From Verrucomicrobiia bacterium (GTDB taxonomy: Bacteria > Verrucomicrobiota > Verrucomicrobiia > Verrucomicrobiales > DEV007): a DNA stretch of 64,000 nt. Made by a program: the position numbers and the translations under genes. Every line of letters starts with the position of its first letter. Position 1 is the stretch's first letter. Location: positions 1 to 64,000 of the forward strand of contig JAGROY010000157.1 in the NCBI GenBank assembly GCA_020439995.1. Reading direction: 5' to 3'. Positions 1-8,733 of this stretch are shown piece by piece. The notes under the pieces are model-generated. The model saw nothing but the letters and a program-made list of their open reading frames with translations, ran no database searches and was not told where the DNA came from.

Positions 1-521
1 CAGATCCTCGAGTGCGTGAACTGGTCGACGAGATTGTCCGCCTGTCACAAGAGTTCGGCATCCTCACCGAATACACGGCATTCCTTGCCGAGGAGGGCAC
101 GAACCTCGCTGACTTTGGCACCAATCGCGGCCTGGCCAGCGATAACTTCCGCAGGCGCGCACTGGGCAGTCGCTTCGGTGCGGAATCGGCAAACCAGGAG
201 TTCAACAACAAGGCATCCATCGAAAAGAAAAGCCTTAACCGCACCAACCAGTTCTGGGATTCAACCCTGAAGGAAATCGAGATCACTCAAGTGCAACAAG
301 TAAACGACCGCGCCTACTTCAAGCGCGGTGACGTCTGGGTAGACAGCAAGTTGGGCGCTGGCTCAGCAGCTGCGGCGACACCTGATCGTGTAGTCGAAAT
401 CGGCACCCAGGCATTCAGCGAACTGGTCGACAAGCTGGCCGCTGGAAACCGCCAGGGCTGCTTCGCCCTGACTGGGCAACTCCTGCTCAATGTCGACGGG
501 GAATCCGTGCTCGTAAAATAA
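1..521 (+). CDS. VIT/vWA domain protein, C-terminal fragment (5' end outside window)
   Basis: The frame is open from the left edge (reading from base 3) to a TAA stop at 521. A GTG at 12 would be an internal codon, so the gene starts upstream of the window. The visible part, about 172 residues, has the sequence RELVDEIVRLSQEFGILTEY followed by AFLAEEG, which I recognise as the region following the vWA domain in bacterial VIT/vWA (inter-alpha-trypsin-inhibitor-like) proteins. Neither the VIT domain nor the metal-binding (MIDAS) site lies inside the window. Family members are usually exported or membrane-anchored and thought to bind protein partners. The next gene starts 30 bp downstream and is also a vWA protein, so the two probably share a transcript. 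The family assignment rests on the tail only. Confidence 0.72.
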   Translation, partial: DPRVRELVDEIVRLSQEFGILTEYTAFLAEEGTNLADFGTNRGLASDNFRRRALGSRFGAESANQEFNNKASIEKKSLNRTNQFWDSTLKEIEITQVQQVNDRAYFKRGDVWVDSKLGAGSAAAATPDRVVEIGTQAFSELVDKLAAGNRQGCFALTGQLLLNVDGESVLVK

Positions 522-551
522 CAATCTGACTAACATTACAACTACAGAACA

Positions 552-1742
552 ATGAAATCAGGAATCTTAAAACTGACAGGAGCGGGAATCGTTTCGCTTG
601 GTACCCTGCTGGCAACAGCTCAGGAACCGAAAATCGAGAAAGCGGAGGTAGAAATTGACGCGACAAAGCCCGCTGCCAACATCGCGGAGAACGGAGATGC
701 ACCAGTCGTGCAGATCGCACTTCTGCTCGATACCAGCGGCAGCATGAGCGGCCTCATTTCGCAGGCGAAAACTCAACTCTGGAGCGTGGTGAACGAATTC
801 ATCGCAGCGAAGCAGGACGGCAAAACGCCTGTGGTGCAAGTGGCGCTCTACGAATATGGCAAGAGCAGCCTGAGCGACGATTCACGTTGGATCCGCCAGA
901 TCCAGCCGCTGACGCGTGACCTTGATTCGATCTCAAAGGAACTGTTCGCCCTGAGCACCAATGGTGGCGAGGAATACTGCGGCGCGGTCATTGAACAGGC
1001 AGCCAACACCCTGGCCTGGGATGCATCTCCCAAGACCTACAAGGCGATCTTCATTGCCGGGAACGAACCCTTTACTCAGGGCCCTGTGAAAGCCGATGAA
1101 GCGTGTAAGGCCGCGATCGCAAAAGGGATCATCGTCAACACCATTCACTGCGGCGAAGAAAATGTGGGGATCTCCACTGGCTGGAAACAGGGTGCATTGC
1201 TCGCTGACGGTAAGTTCATGGTCATCGATCAAAACCAGACCGTCGCTCACATTGATGCTCCTCAAGATGACGCGATTCTAAAACTCAACGAGCAGCTGAA
1301 TAAAACTTACATCGCATTCGGCGCACAACGTGAGGCATGGGCATCGAACCAGATTGCTCAGGATTCAAACGCTGGCAGTGTGAACAAGGACAGCCTGGTG
1401 AGACGCGCGGCCACGAAAGCATCGGCGAACTATTTCAATGCCAACTGGGACATCGTCGATGCCTCCCAACAGAAGGACTTTCAATGGTCTGACATCAAGA
1501 AAGAAGACTTGCCTGAGGAACTGCGAAAGCTGACAACAGAAGAGCTCAAAGCGCATGTTGATGCCCAACTCGCCAGCCGCACCGAACTGCAAAAACAGAT
1601 CCTGCAGCTGAGCCAGGAACGCGACAGCTGGGTGGCAGAAAAGCGCAAGGAACTCGGCGAGGACAATTCGCTGGGCAGTGCAGTGAGCAGCACCATCCGC
1701 AGCCAGGCCGCACTGAAAGGAATCCGTTTTGACGTGGAGTAA
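552..1742 (+). CDS. Secreted vWA domain protein
   Basis: A 396-residue protein with an N-terminal signal-like segment (MKSGILKLTGAGIVSLGTLL) followed by a cleavable Ala-rich stretch. At about residues 56-65 the sequence IALLLDTSGSMSG gives a full MIDAS motif (DxSxS), so a von Willebrand A domain begins here and runs to about residue 240. The C-terminal third is charged and probably helical (ELRKLTTEELKAHVDAQL onward) with coiled-coil character. vWA domains bind divalent metal and mediate protein-protein contact; the ligand is not known. It lies 30 bp after the VIT/vWA gene, so a small vWA operon is likely. There is no clear Shine-Dalgarno before the ATG (ACTACAGAACA). Function beyond metal-dependent binding cannot be given. 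Confidence 0.88.
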   Translation: MKSGILKLTGAGIVSLGTLLATAQEPKIEKAEVEIDATKPAANIAENGDAPVVQIALLLDTSGSMSGLISQAKTQLWSVVNEFIAAKQDGKTPVVQVALYEYGKSSLSDDSRWIRQIQPLTRDLDSISKELFALSTNGGEEYCGAVIEQAANTLAWDASPKTYKAIFIAGNEPFTQGPVKADEACKAAIAKGIIVNTIHCGEENVGISTGWKQGALLADGKFMVIDQNQTVAHIDAPQDDAILKLNEQLNKTYIAFGAQREAWASNQIAQDSNAGSVNKDSLVRRAATKASANYFNANWDIVDASQQKDFQWSDIKKEDLPEELRKLTTEELKAHVDAQLASRTELQKQILQLSQERDSWVAEKRKELGEDNSLGSAVSSTIRSQAALKGIRFDVE

Positions 1743-1787
1743 TTGGAGGTTCACGCGAGGGTGAGGAGCTGCTAGTATCTGGAGAAA

Positions 1788-2492
1788 ATGTCGACGCAAA
1801 CTATCCTGGTCATTGAAGACGACCGCCCCATTCGTGAGGGTGTGGTGGATGCGTTGACTTTCTCCGGATACGGAGTTCTTCAGGCGCCCGATGGCGCCAA
1901 GGGCATGGAGCTGGCAATTTCAGCCAGCTACGATCTGCTCTTGCTCGACCTGGTGCTGCCCCATCACTCAGGATTTGAAATCCTTGAAAAACTCCGCGAC
2001 GTGCGAACGGGCATGCCTGTCATCGTCCTGTCTGCACGCGGTGAGGAGGCGGATCGCGTGCGTGGGCTTAAACTTGGTGCGGACGACTACGTGGTGAAAC
2101 CTTTCAGCGTGAATGAGCTACTGGCGCGAGTCGAGGCAGTCCTCCGCCGCACGCCCGCCAGGCCAGAGGCGGTGGCAAAAGTCCGCCTGCCCTGCGGCGT
2201 AGCCGATCTGGAAACATCGGAAGTCCATTATCACGATGGCGAACGTGCCGAACTTTCGACACGAGAGGTCGATCTGCTGCGCTACTTTGCCGGTCGCCGC
2301 GGACGAGCAATCAGCCGTGAGGAGATTCTGCGCCACGTCTGGCGAGTCGATCCGCGCAACATTGAGACGCGGACGATCGACATGCACATCGCCCACCTGC
2401 GCGGAAAGCTTCGCGACAACAGTGGCCAGCCAGTTGCGCTGCTCACCGTTCGAGGAAAAGGCTACATGCTCGCGGCGGAGTCTGCATCATGA
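1788..2492 (+). CDS. OmpR/PhoB-family response regulator
   Basis: A 234-residue two-component response regulator. The receiver domain (about 1-120) starts TILVIEDDRP with the acidic pair, has the phospho-acceptor Asp54 in LLLLDLVLP, and Lys104 in DDYVVKPFS. The C-terminal half is a winged-helix DNA-binding domain ending TVRGKGYMLAAES, typical of the OmpR/PhoB class. A GGAGA precedes the ATG by about 4 bases (CTGGAGAAAATG). The stop codon overlaps the start of the sensor kinase gene (ATGA), so the two are translationally coupled and form a cognate pair. The regulated genes are unknown; the vWA genes immediately upstream are candidates only by proximity. Confidence 0.95.
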   Translation: MSTQTILVIEDDRPIREGVVDALTFSGYGVLQAPDGAKGMELAISASYDLLLLDLVLPHHSGFEILEKLRDVRTGMPVIVLSARGEEADRVRGLKLGADDYVVKPFSVNELLARVEAVLRRTPARPEAVAKVRLPCGVADLETSEVHYHDGERAELSTREVDLLRYFAGRRGRAISREEILRHVWRVDPRNIETRTIDMHIAHLRGKLRDNSGQPVALLTVRGKGYMLAAESAS

Positions 2493-4324
2493 CTTTTGCG
2501 CGCCCATCCACTGTCTGGACGGTATTTGCCGTTTGCATTGCCGTACTCCTCGCAGCCATGGCGTGGGTGACTGCTCATACATTGAGACTGGAACACGAGC
2601 GGCGCGCTGCCGATGAGGAACGGGAATTGCAGGAGCGTGTTCGCCTTGCCCTCTGGAGAATGGACTCGACTGCTGGCGCTCTAGTGATCGCTGAGAATGC
2701 CCGCCCAGCCAACCATTTTCGGGATTTCCACCCAGCAGACCAAGCCTACACAAACACTTATCAGATCCTGCAAAAAGGATCAGTCATCCTTCCATCGCCA
2801 TTGCTGAGCGACATTCCTGATCATACAAAATTGTACTGCCAGCTGAATACCGAAGGAACACTCACAAGCCCACAAGTACCTTCAGGCAATAGCCGCGACC
2901 TGGCAGAACAAAACTACGTAACCCAGGAAGAAATCAACGATGCCGCCGCACTTCTGGAAAAGGCTCGCACGATTTTTCCAGCACCTGCAGTAGCGGCCAC
3001 GCCGGACATTCCTGTCGTCACCATCGAGCAGCAGTCGGACTGGTCCGTTCAGCAGGTGAAGAGCAGCGACGAGTTCATCAGCCGCAGTCAGTCGAGCAAG
3101 AATTCAATCTCACTGGCACAGAACACGCAGAAGATGCCATCGATCAAATCGACCAAAGCCGTGGTAAACCAGCAAGTAGCCGAAGCTGGAATCGGAGTGG
3201 GCGTAGCAGATCAAGTCGAGCCATTCGAAGGGGTCTGGCAGGGTGACGAACTGTTTCTGTTGCGGAAGGCAACGCTCGATGGACAGCCTGTCACTCAGGG
3301 GATCTGGCTCAATACCGCACAGATTAAGCAAATGCTGTTGCAGGAGATCAGCGATCTGCTGCCATCAGCTTCACTGTTGCCCGTCACCGCCCCTGCAGGA
3401 GCCGCAACAGCAGAGTCGCTACTGGCTCGCACCCGCCACGTAGCGTCCCTCCCCTTCCAGCTCGAGCCGGGGGAAGTGTCCGTGGACACTGCGGATTTCT
3501 GGTCACCCATGCGGCGATCTCTCGCCCTTGCGTGGGCCTGCGCGGTCGTCGCCACCGCTGCCACAGGAGGTCTACTATTCGGCATCGTGGGACTTAGCGA
3601 ACGGCGTGCCGCTTTTGTTTCAGCCGTGACTCACGAAATGCGCACGCCGCTGACCACTTTCCGCTTGTACTCAGAAATGCTCGCGAGCAATATGGTGACA
3701 GATCCAGACAAGCGGACGTCCTATTTTTCAACACTCACGTCCGAAGCCAACCGCCTGAGTCACTTGGTGGAAAATGTGCTCGCGTATTCACAACTGGAAC
3801 GCGGCAGTGCACGCGCAAGAATCGAAGAAACCACCCTGCAGGCAATCGTCGACCGCATACTCCCACGCCTGGAACAACGCGCAACGATGGCAGACATGCA
3901 GATCAAATCGACTATCGACTCCGTAGCCGGAGCCACCCGGATCAAGGTGGACCTCACCGCTGTCGAACAGATCCTCTTCAACCTTGTCGACAACGCCTGC
4001 AAATATGCACGTCCGGCAGACGATGCCCCCAGGATCATCCACATCGAAGCTGTTGCAGCAGGACCTGGCGCGAATCGCATTGCTATGCTCCGCGTACGCG
4101 ACCACGGGCGCGGCATCAGTAAAAACGAAGAACGCCGACTGTTCCGCCCATTCGAGAAATCGGCCACCGACGCAGCCCACACCGCTCCAGGCGTGGGGCT
4201 TGGGCTCGCGCTATGCCGAAAACTGGCACGGGCGCTGGGCGGCGAACTTTACTTGTGCAGAGAAAACGATGGCGGCTGCTTCGTCCTGACTTTGCCGACG
4301 GTAGCGGGTGTGGAAGTGGAGTAG
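2489..4324 (+). CDS. Membrane sensor histidine kinase
   Basis: A 611-residue sensor kinase, partner of the overlapping response regulator. Membrane segment 1 is near residues 9-27 (FAVCIAVLLAAMAWV) and segment 2 near 345-367 (LALAWACAVVATAATGG). The roughly 315 residues between them form an extracytoplasmic sensor region of no family I recognise, with a low-complexity Ser/Gln/Lys stretch. After segment 2 come the HisKA box with His382 (VTHEMRTPLTTF), the N box (NLVDNACKYA), G1 (VRDHGRGI) and G2 (GVGLGLALCRKL), so all catalytic elements look intact. It would autophosphorylate on His382 and pass the phosphate to Asp54 of the regulator. The signal is unknown. The large periplasmic region sets it apart from compact osmosensor kinases. 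Confidence 0.94.
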   Translation: MTFARPSTVWTVFAVCIAVLLAAMAWVTAHTLRLEHERRAADEERELQERVRLALWRMDSTAGALVIAENARPANHFRDFHPADQAYTNTYQILQKGSVILPSPLLSDIPDHTKLYCQLNTEGTLTSPQVPSGNSRDLAEQNYVTQEEINDAAALLEKARTIFPAPAVAATPDIPVVTIEQQSDWSVQQVKSSDEFISRSQSSKNSISLAQNTQKMPSIKSTKAVVNQQVAEAGIGVGVADQVEPFEGVWQGDELFLLRKATLDGQPVTQGIWLNTAQIKQMLLQEISDLLPSASLLPVTAPAGAATAESLLARTRHVASLPFQLEPGEVSVDTADFWSPMRRSLALAWACAVVATAATGGLLFGIVGLSERRAAFVSAVTHEMRTPLTTFRLYSEMLASNMVTDPDKRTSYFSTLTSEANRLSHLVENVLAYSQLERGSARARIEETTLQAIVDRILPRLEQRATMADMQIKSTIDSVAGATRIKVDLTAVEQILFNLVDNACKYARPADDAPRIIHIEAVAAGPGANRIAMLRVRDHGRGISKNEERRLFRPFEKSATDAAHTAPGVGLGLALCRKLARALGGELYLCRENDGGCFVLTLPTVAGVEVE

Positions 4325-4775
4325 TGCCGACAATCCAAGTGATCACGACTCCCAGTCAAAAACTCTCCACCACAAAAAGGAAGTTTTCATTTTATGAGAA
4401 GCGAACTCGCAAGTCTAGCCCATCTGATTCAACCGATATCAAGATGGTTCCACTTTATTCCAACCACACCCAAAAAGCTCCCTTCACCTCTTCAAGAATT
4501 GACGACCACTCCTGAGACCACGATCGCAACCCTTCCCGTCGGCACCATTGTCGATTTTGCAGACTTCTACCAAGACGGGGTGTACCGACTATCTTAGAGC
4601 TTAAAGGAAGATAGCTTTACTCTCACTAGAACGTTGCTCATTGGCGTAAACACGGTTCATTTGCCGAGTCCCCTGTAGCAAAGACCACCTACCGGAGTTC
4701 TCAAAGATACGGGATTCCTACGGCACTCCTGGGAACTGGGAATAATTGGCCTATGGACGGAGAAGGCGATCTATC
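4325..4775. other. AT-richer intergenic stretch, possible decayed coding DNA
   Basis: About 450 bases between the histidine kinase and the next small ORF. Base composition is visibly more AT-rich than the flanks. Short open stretches occur in more than one plus-strand frame, each interrupted by stops. For example, a reading frame ending at 4597 (TAG) continues for another 27 codons to a TAG near 4679. This could be a decayed gene or recently acquired DNA. No repeats, hairpin terminator or RNA gene were found. Confidence 0.4.
4394..4597 (+). CDS. Possible small hypothetical protein (67 aa)
   Basis: ATG at 4394 with a GGAAG about 10 bases upstream (AAAAAGGAAGTTTTCATTTT). The 67-residue product has no signal peptide and no motif I know; it ends ADFYQDGVYRLS. 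Supporting points are the Shine-Dalgarno-like sequence and an open frame. Against it are the short length, the unusual composition, and further open codons after its stop, which suggest a broken longer frame. It may well not be expressed. Confidence 0.22.
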   Translation: MRSELASLAHLIQPISRWFHFIPTTPKKLPSPLQELTTTPETTIATLPVGTIVDFADFYQDGVYRLS

Positions 4776-5057
4776 ATGGAGATGAGATACGCAATATATG
4801 GATTAGAGAAAGGCACTTCGAATACAACGATTGGTGTAGGAGGCAATCTCTTCAGGGAGTCATTTCTTAACATTTATCGTGACGGTATAGAAGTGAAGAA
4901 GATTCCCCAGCATGGAGGCAGCGATGGCGTGAGAGATGCGATAGGATTTTCAGGAGGAATATCCAGTTGCCTGGATGGATTACCCAACGGCACTTACCAA
5001 ATGATCTGGAAGACCGAGCAATTTGTATCGAATTCCATCACGGTCACCTTCAAATGA
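4776..5057 (+). CDS. Hypothetical protein (93 aa), possibly a gene remnant
   Basis: The ATG at 4776 has a good purine-rich site GGAGAAGG at 4759-4766, better than most starts in this window, so I prefer it to an in-frame TTG at 4746. The product is about 93 residues, begins MEMRYAIYGLEKG and ends in alternating hydrophobic/polar residues (YQMIWKTEQFVSNSITVTF), as in a beta-sandwich end strand. It has no signal peptide and no recognised family. Codon use and base composition are AT-richer than the neighbours. The last 8 bases overlap the end of the convergent DUF1501 gene. It may be the tail of a degraded larger protein or a small acquired gene. Confidence 0.42.
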   Translation: MEMRYAIYGLEKGTSNTTIGVGGNLFRESFLNIYRDGIEVKKIPQHGGSDGVRDAIGFSGGISSCLDGLPNGTYQMIWKTEQFVSNSITVTFK

Positions 5058-6405
5058 ACGCCAGCTTCTCAAACTCCCGCCCTAGAATCGCCTTGGCGGG
5101 AGTATTGAGCCTTTGTTCGAGAACGGTGGCGTAGACGCTTCGGAAGTCGACGTTGAACTTAAGGTCGCCACGATTGAGGTCGGTCAGGCTTGGGTGTTTT
5201 CCGTAGATGCCTCCCTTGACTCCGCCGCCCAGAACGAAGAGCGGAGCGGCGGCACCATGGTCGGTTCCTCCGCTGGCATTCTCTTCCACGCGGCGACCGA
5301 ACTCGCTGAAGGTCATGACAGTCACCCGGTCTGCGTTGCCCTGTTCTTTGAGATCGCTCATGAAGGATTTCAAGGCACTGTCCATCTCGCCGATAAGGCG
5401 CGAATGGGACTGCGACTGGTTGCGGTGGGTATCGAAACCGCCGTGGCTCACGTAGTAAACGCGGGTCTTTAATCCTCCAGCGATCATGCGGCTCACCAGG
5501 CTCAAATTTGTCGCCAGCTTGCTGCCAGGATACTTCGTCTTGCTCTTGTGCTTGCGTGATATTTCGACAATTTCATCGGAGCTGAGGCGTGCGTCGAGCG
5601 CGGTTCTCTCGAGAAAGTCGAGCGTGCTCTCGCCCACCATTCCGCCGGACTTGCCGACATTTTCATCAATCGATCCACCGCCTGCGTCCGCTTCCATCTG
5701 CATATCGCTATCAGGAGAATTCAATTCCTCGAAGATGGAATCTGCCAGCTCGTCTGACTTACCACCGCGAATCCAGCGATACAATTCAGGTGAAGACAAA
5801 CTGATGCCTGGATTTTTCTTTGCGGAAAACGACTGCGGCTGCTTCTTCGACAAGGCAACTCCGACCGATGGATCCGGCTCAGCGCCCTGACAACAGCTGT
5901 CAAAGTAGCGTCCCAGCCATCCTGTTTTTGAGACTTCATCCGCATCGGTAGCGGCCTGCCAGATTTCGGTCGAGCGGAAGTGCGATCGGTTCGGGTTAGG
6001 ATAGCCGACGCCCTGAACGATCGCTAAATTTCCGCTGTCATAGATACTGTGGAGGAACGGCAAGGCGTCCGAAAGACCAAGGTGATCATTCAATTTCAGA
6101 AGCGCGTCCGCCTTGTGACCCAGCTTCGGCCGGGCCTGGTAGTAGGCGTCGTCAGCGTATGGAACCACCGTGTTCAGTCCATCGTTCCCGCCGGCGAGTT
6201 GCAGCACAACCAGGATCGGGGAATCTTTTCCTGTATCGGTCTGAATCGCCGCGCCCTCGGCTGAAGCGTTGAGACTGAGAAAAGTATTGTGGACGAATGC
6301 AGGCACCGAGTAGGCGGTCGCCGCTCCAAGCATGCCGTTGCGGAGGAAGCTGCGGCGTGTTGAAAGCAGGTTGCTGCTGCCAGTCGAATCAGAGGAAATG
6401 CTCAT
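5050..6405 (-). CDS. DUF1501 family protein with Tat signal
   Basis: A 451-residue exported protein of the DUF1501 family. The N-terminus has a twin-arginine signal: Arg17-Arg18 in STRRSFLRNG, followed by a hydrophobic, Ala-rich segment. The family hallmarks are VVLQLAGGNDGLNTVVPY near residue 70, RSHFRSTEIWQ, and the C-terminal TVMTFSEFGRRVEENASGGTDHG, which resembles the alkaline-phosphatase/sulfatase metal-site layout. Biochemical function is unestablished. It is 34 bp downstream of the DUF1800 gene on the same strand. DUF1800-DUF1501 is a standard operon in Planctomycetota and Verrucomicrobiota, and the two products probably act together outside the cytoplasm. Confidence 0.92.
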   Translation of the reverse strand: MSISSDSTGSSNLLSTRRSFLRNGMLGAATAYSVPAFVHNTFLSLNASAEGAAIQTDTGKDSPILVVLQLAGGNDGLNTVVPYADDAYYQARPKLGHKADALLKLNDHLGLSDALPFLHSIYDSGNLAIVQGVGYPNPNRSHFRSTEIWQAATDADEVSKTGWLGRYFDSCCQGAEPDPSVGVALSKKQPQSFSAKKNPGISLSSPELYRWIRGGKSDELADSIFEELNSPDSDMQMEADAGGGSIDENVGKSGGMVGESTLDFLERTALDARLSSDEIVEISRKHKSKTKYPGSKLATNLSLVSRMIAGGLKTRVYYVSHGGFDTHRNQSQSHSRLIGEMDSALKSFMSDLKEQGNADRVTVMTFSEFGRRVEENASGGTDHGAAAPLFVLGGGVKGGIYGKHPSLTDLNRGDLKFNVDFRSVYATVLEQRLNTPAKAILGREFEKLAFI

Positions 6406-6439
6406 AGTATTGGAAAGTAAAAATATTTGAGTTCTTGGT

Positions 6440-7972
6440 TTAGACCAGTTGGTACTGCGGAGTGCTCATCATCAGGTGAATCAACTCGCCCACCTCCTCA
6501 TCGGTGAATCGCTTCGATTCCTTGCTCTTCGCGTAGTCACGGAACTTCGCAAGATCCTTGTCCGGCAGGTCGGCATGGAAGAACCGCTCCGTCAACGCAG
6601 CGATGAGGGCGGCGCGATCGTCCCTGAGTTCAAGGGGTGCCAGGCGGTCGAATGGGATCAGCGATTTCCTCATCCTGGCGACCACCCGATCTTTCAAACG
6701 TTCACGCATTTTATTTCCCTTACCCTTGTCCCTGTTCTTTGCTTTACCGCCACCGTCCTTGTCCCCCTTGAGTAGAAACCCCGCGATGTTGTAGCGGCTG
6801 AGCAGCGTGTTTGTATTGATCCAGCTTCGCCCGCCCTCCCATCCTGCGACGTTCGGCGGATTGTAGAGCACCTGGCCCAGTTGCTGCATGGCATTCTCAG
6901 CGATTCTTGGAGGAACCTTTGGCAGCTCCAGCTCCCTGGCCATCTGCACGATGAACTGCACGGGGCTCTTGATCTGGGTGCGCATTGCTTTTGCAGAGTT
7001 GAACTCATTGCTCAGGAAAATCGTTTGCAGCAGTGGCTTCACCTCGTAGCCAGAATCGCGAAACTGCTTCGCCAGAGTCTTAACGATTTCATCAGCTGGT
7101 TCCTCGTAGACAAAGAACTCCCAGAGCTTTGCCACCATAAATTCGGCACAGCGCGGAGTCTCGAACACGATGTCTACGATATCATCCTGCTTGAATGGCC
7201 CAGACTTGCCCATGAAGGTTTTCTCTCCGCGATCGTGCTTCCTTGGAACAAAGGTCGGCCTGCCCACGATACGATTCAACTGGTAACCTGTGAATGCACG
7301 CGCAGCTTCGGCGATGTCCGTTTCGGTATAGCCGCTCCCCTCACCCAGAGTGAAAAGTTCCAGGAGTTCGCGGGCGAAGTTCTCATTCGGGCGCCCCTTC
7401 ACATTTTTGTCTGTATCGAGGTAGAGCATCATCGCCGGGTCTTCGCAAATCGCATGGGTCAGCGATTTAAAATTCCCCAGAGCCTGGCTGCGGAACAGGG
7501 CATTCTGCTGGTGAATGAGCAGGGGCGACTTCACTTTCTGGATCGATGTAGCAAAGTGCCCGTGCCAGAAAAGCGTCATCTTCTCCCGGGTCTGAGCCTG
7601 ACTGGAAAGCATCCGACTGAGCCAGAGCTCAATCGATTCCTGGGTCATCCGGCGCTGCTGCAGACGCTGATTCCGCTGCGCTTCGCGGCGGGCCATTTCC
7701 CGCTCTGCCGGGGACATAGACTGATCGTTGTTGATCCGTCGTATCTCCATGAACTCGCGCCGCATCTCCTCTACAGCCTCGGGAGCAGTCCACTCGGGAT
7801 CAGGAAATTTTTCTCTGTCGTTGGCATCATTCAACAATGAGCCCACTGCCTTGTGGCGTCCCATTGTGTACAAATGTTCGATTTGATCAGGACATCCTCC
7901 GAATCCCGCGCGGTTGAGTAGATGCGCGGCGCTTCGCTTTGTCCATTGGGCTTCTTCGGCTGGTTTTAACAT
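6440..7972 (-). CDS. DUF1800 family protein
   Basis: A 510-residue protein of the DUF1800 family. Typical features are the opening AAHLLNRAGFGGCPDQIEHL, the central FWHGHFATS with the following PLLIHQQNALFR, the NENFARELLELFTLGEG block, ITRAFTGYQ-type sequence (EAARAFTGYQLN), and NPPNVAGWEGGRSWINTNTL. Function is unknown; the family is strictly paired with DUF1501. No signal peptide is evident at this start, which is usual for the family. A charged Lys/Arg/Gly-rich insert (around GDKDGGGKAKNRDKGKGNK) sits near residue 400. It is first in the operon with the DUF1501 gene, which follows after 34 bp. Confidence 0.92.
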   Translation of the reverse strand: MLKPAEEAQWTKRSAAHLLNRAGFGGCPDQIEHLYTMGRHKAVGSLLNDANDREKFPDPEWTAPEAVEEMRREFMEIRRINNDQSMSPAEREMARREAQRNQRLQQRRMTQESIELWLSRMLSSQAQTREKMTLFWHGHFATSIQKVKSPLLIHQQNALFRSQALGNFKSLTHAICEDPAMMLYLDTDKNVKGRPNENFARELLELFTLGEGSGYTETDIAEAARAFTGYQLNRIVGRPTFVPRKHDRGEKTFMGKSGPFKQDDIVDIVFETPRCAEFMVAKLWEFFVYEEPADEIVKTLAKQFRDSGYEVKPLLQTIFLSNEFNSAKAMRTQIKSPVQFIVQMARELELPKVPPRIAENAMQQLGQVLYNPPNVAGWEGGRSWINTNTLLSRYNIAGFLLKGDKDGGGKAKNRDKGKGNKMRERLKDRVVARMRKSLIPFDRLAPLELRDDRAALIAALTERFFHADLPDKDLAKFRDYAKSKESKRFTDEEVGELIHLMMSTPQYQLV

Positions 7973-7981
7973 GGTGTTTGC

Positions 7982-8009
7982 GGTAGAAGGGGTGACATTA
8001 AGTTCTACC
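7982..8009. promoter_or_regulatory. Inverted repeat just upstream of the DUF1800 gene
   Basis: GGTAGAA (7982-7988) and TTCTACC (8003-8009) are perfect 7-base inverted arms separated by 14 bases. They start 10 bases upstream of the DUF1800 start codon (7972, minus strand). The spacing could suit a dimeric regulator or a leader hairpin near the ribosome-binding region. No regulator is known, and a chance repeat is possible. Confidence 0.28.
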
Positions 8010-8087
8010 AGTGATTACCCTTCGTTCCGAATATTCTTTCACGATTAGGGTTTTTTTCGAAATACGTTGTGCCCGTGAGTGTACAGC

Positions 8088-8119
8088 AAAAAGGCACAGC
8101 ATGATCGCTGTGCCTCTTT
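8088..8119 (-). terminator. Rho-independent terminator of the HU-like gene
   Basis: On the minus strand, AGGCACAGC pairs with GCTGTGCCT (8107-8115 with 8092-8100, 6-base loop) and is followed at once by a run of five T (complement of the A run 8088-8092). It lies about 65 bases past the stop of the HU-like gene and before the DUF1800 gene, so it separates the two minus-strand units. Confidence 0.82.
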
Positions 8120-8183
8120 GAGGGGAAAGAAAATCTAACGTATGGAGGCTTCCAGAGATGTATTCACCGGAGCTGGATCGCCA

Positions 8184-8528
8184 TCAATCCGCACTCGGTG
8201 GCGCGGCGGGCGGCGTCTGGGGCACCTGAAGTTCAGGAAGGAGTGTCGCCACTTTCTCCTTCATCTCTTTGCCTGGCTTGAACTTAACGACTGCTCTGGG
8301 TGGTATCTTCACATCCACCTTGGGATCGTTGGGATTTCGCCCGACCTTAGCTTTGGTCTCCTTCACCTGAAAGGCTCCAAAGTTGCGAAGCACGACTTCA
8401 TCATTGTTGGCTAGACACGTCGTGACCGTGTCCAGGAATTTTTGAACGATGTCAAAAACCTCTTGTTGGGTTTTGCCTGAATCATTGCTGATGCGCACGA
8501 CCAGGTCTCTTTTTGTGATTGTAGCCAT
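8184..8528 (-). CDS. HU/IHF-family DNA-binding protein
   Basis: A 114-residue nucleoid protein. The N-terminus (TITKRDLVVRISNDSGKTQ) forms the helical dimerisation part. The family core NDEVVLRNFGAFQVKETKAK is followed by the DNA-binding arm GRNPNDPKVDVKIPPRAVVK with the intercalating Pro and the C-terminal FKPGKEMKE. It bends DNA as a dimer in the nucleoid. Usual HU length is about 90; here a roughly 20-residue Pro/Ala-rich tail (QVPQTPPAAPPSAD) is added. Cysteine occurs in the dimer core (TTCLANN). The gene has its own terminator at 8088-8119 and a long inverted repeat in its leader. HU and IHF subunits are not separable from sequence alone. Confidence 0.93.
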   Translation of the reverse strand: MATITKRDLVVRISNDSGKTQQEVFDIVQKFLDTVTTCLANNDEVVLRNFGAFQVKETKAKVGRNPNDPKVDVKIPPRAVVKFKPGKEMKEKVATLLPELQVPQTPPAAPPSAD

Positions 8529-8551
8529 TGGATTAAACGGGTTCGATTGGA

Positions 8552-8587
8552 TTGCTGATCGTTTCGTTACAACTAAACGATCAGCAA
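8552..8587 (-). promoter_or_regulatory. 13-bp perfect inverted repeat in the HU-gene leader
   Basis: TTGCTGATCGTTT (8552-8564) and AAACGATCAGCAA (8575-8587) are perfect 13-base inverted arms around a 10-base spacer. The repeat ends 24 bases upstream of the HU-like start codon. In RNA it would make a stable hairpin in the 5' leader; in DNA it could be a dimeric operator. No T run follows, so it is not a terminator. Autoregulation or leader control of the nucleoid protein is an inference. Confidence 0.6.
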
Positions 8588-8733
8588 CGTGTTACGCTAT
8601 TGGACCATGGCAGTATTTTCAAGGTCTAGACGCAGAATAATTGAACCGGGCACAAGCGTAAAACTTTGAACATCAGCAACAAAGCCTGAATTCAAACCAT
8701 GAATATCCTCCTAACAATCTTATTTTAAGAACA

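Noticed and set aside
6881-7840. Long plus-strand open frame (319 aa) opposite the DUF1800 gene
   Set aside because: Antisense to a well-supported family protein, no motif or signal, low-complexity composition.
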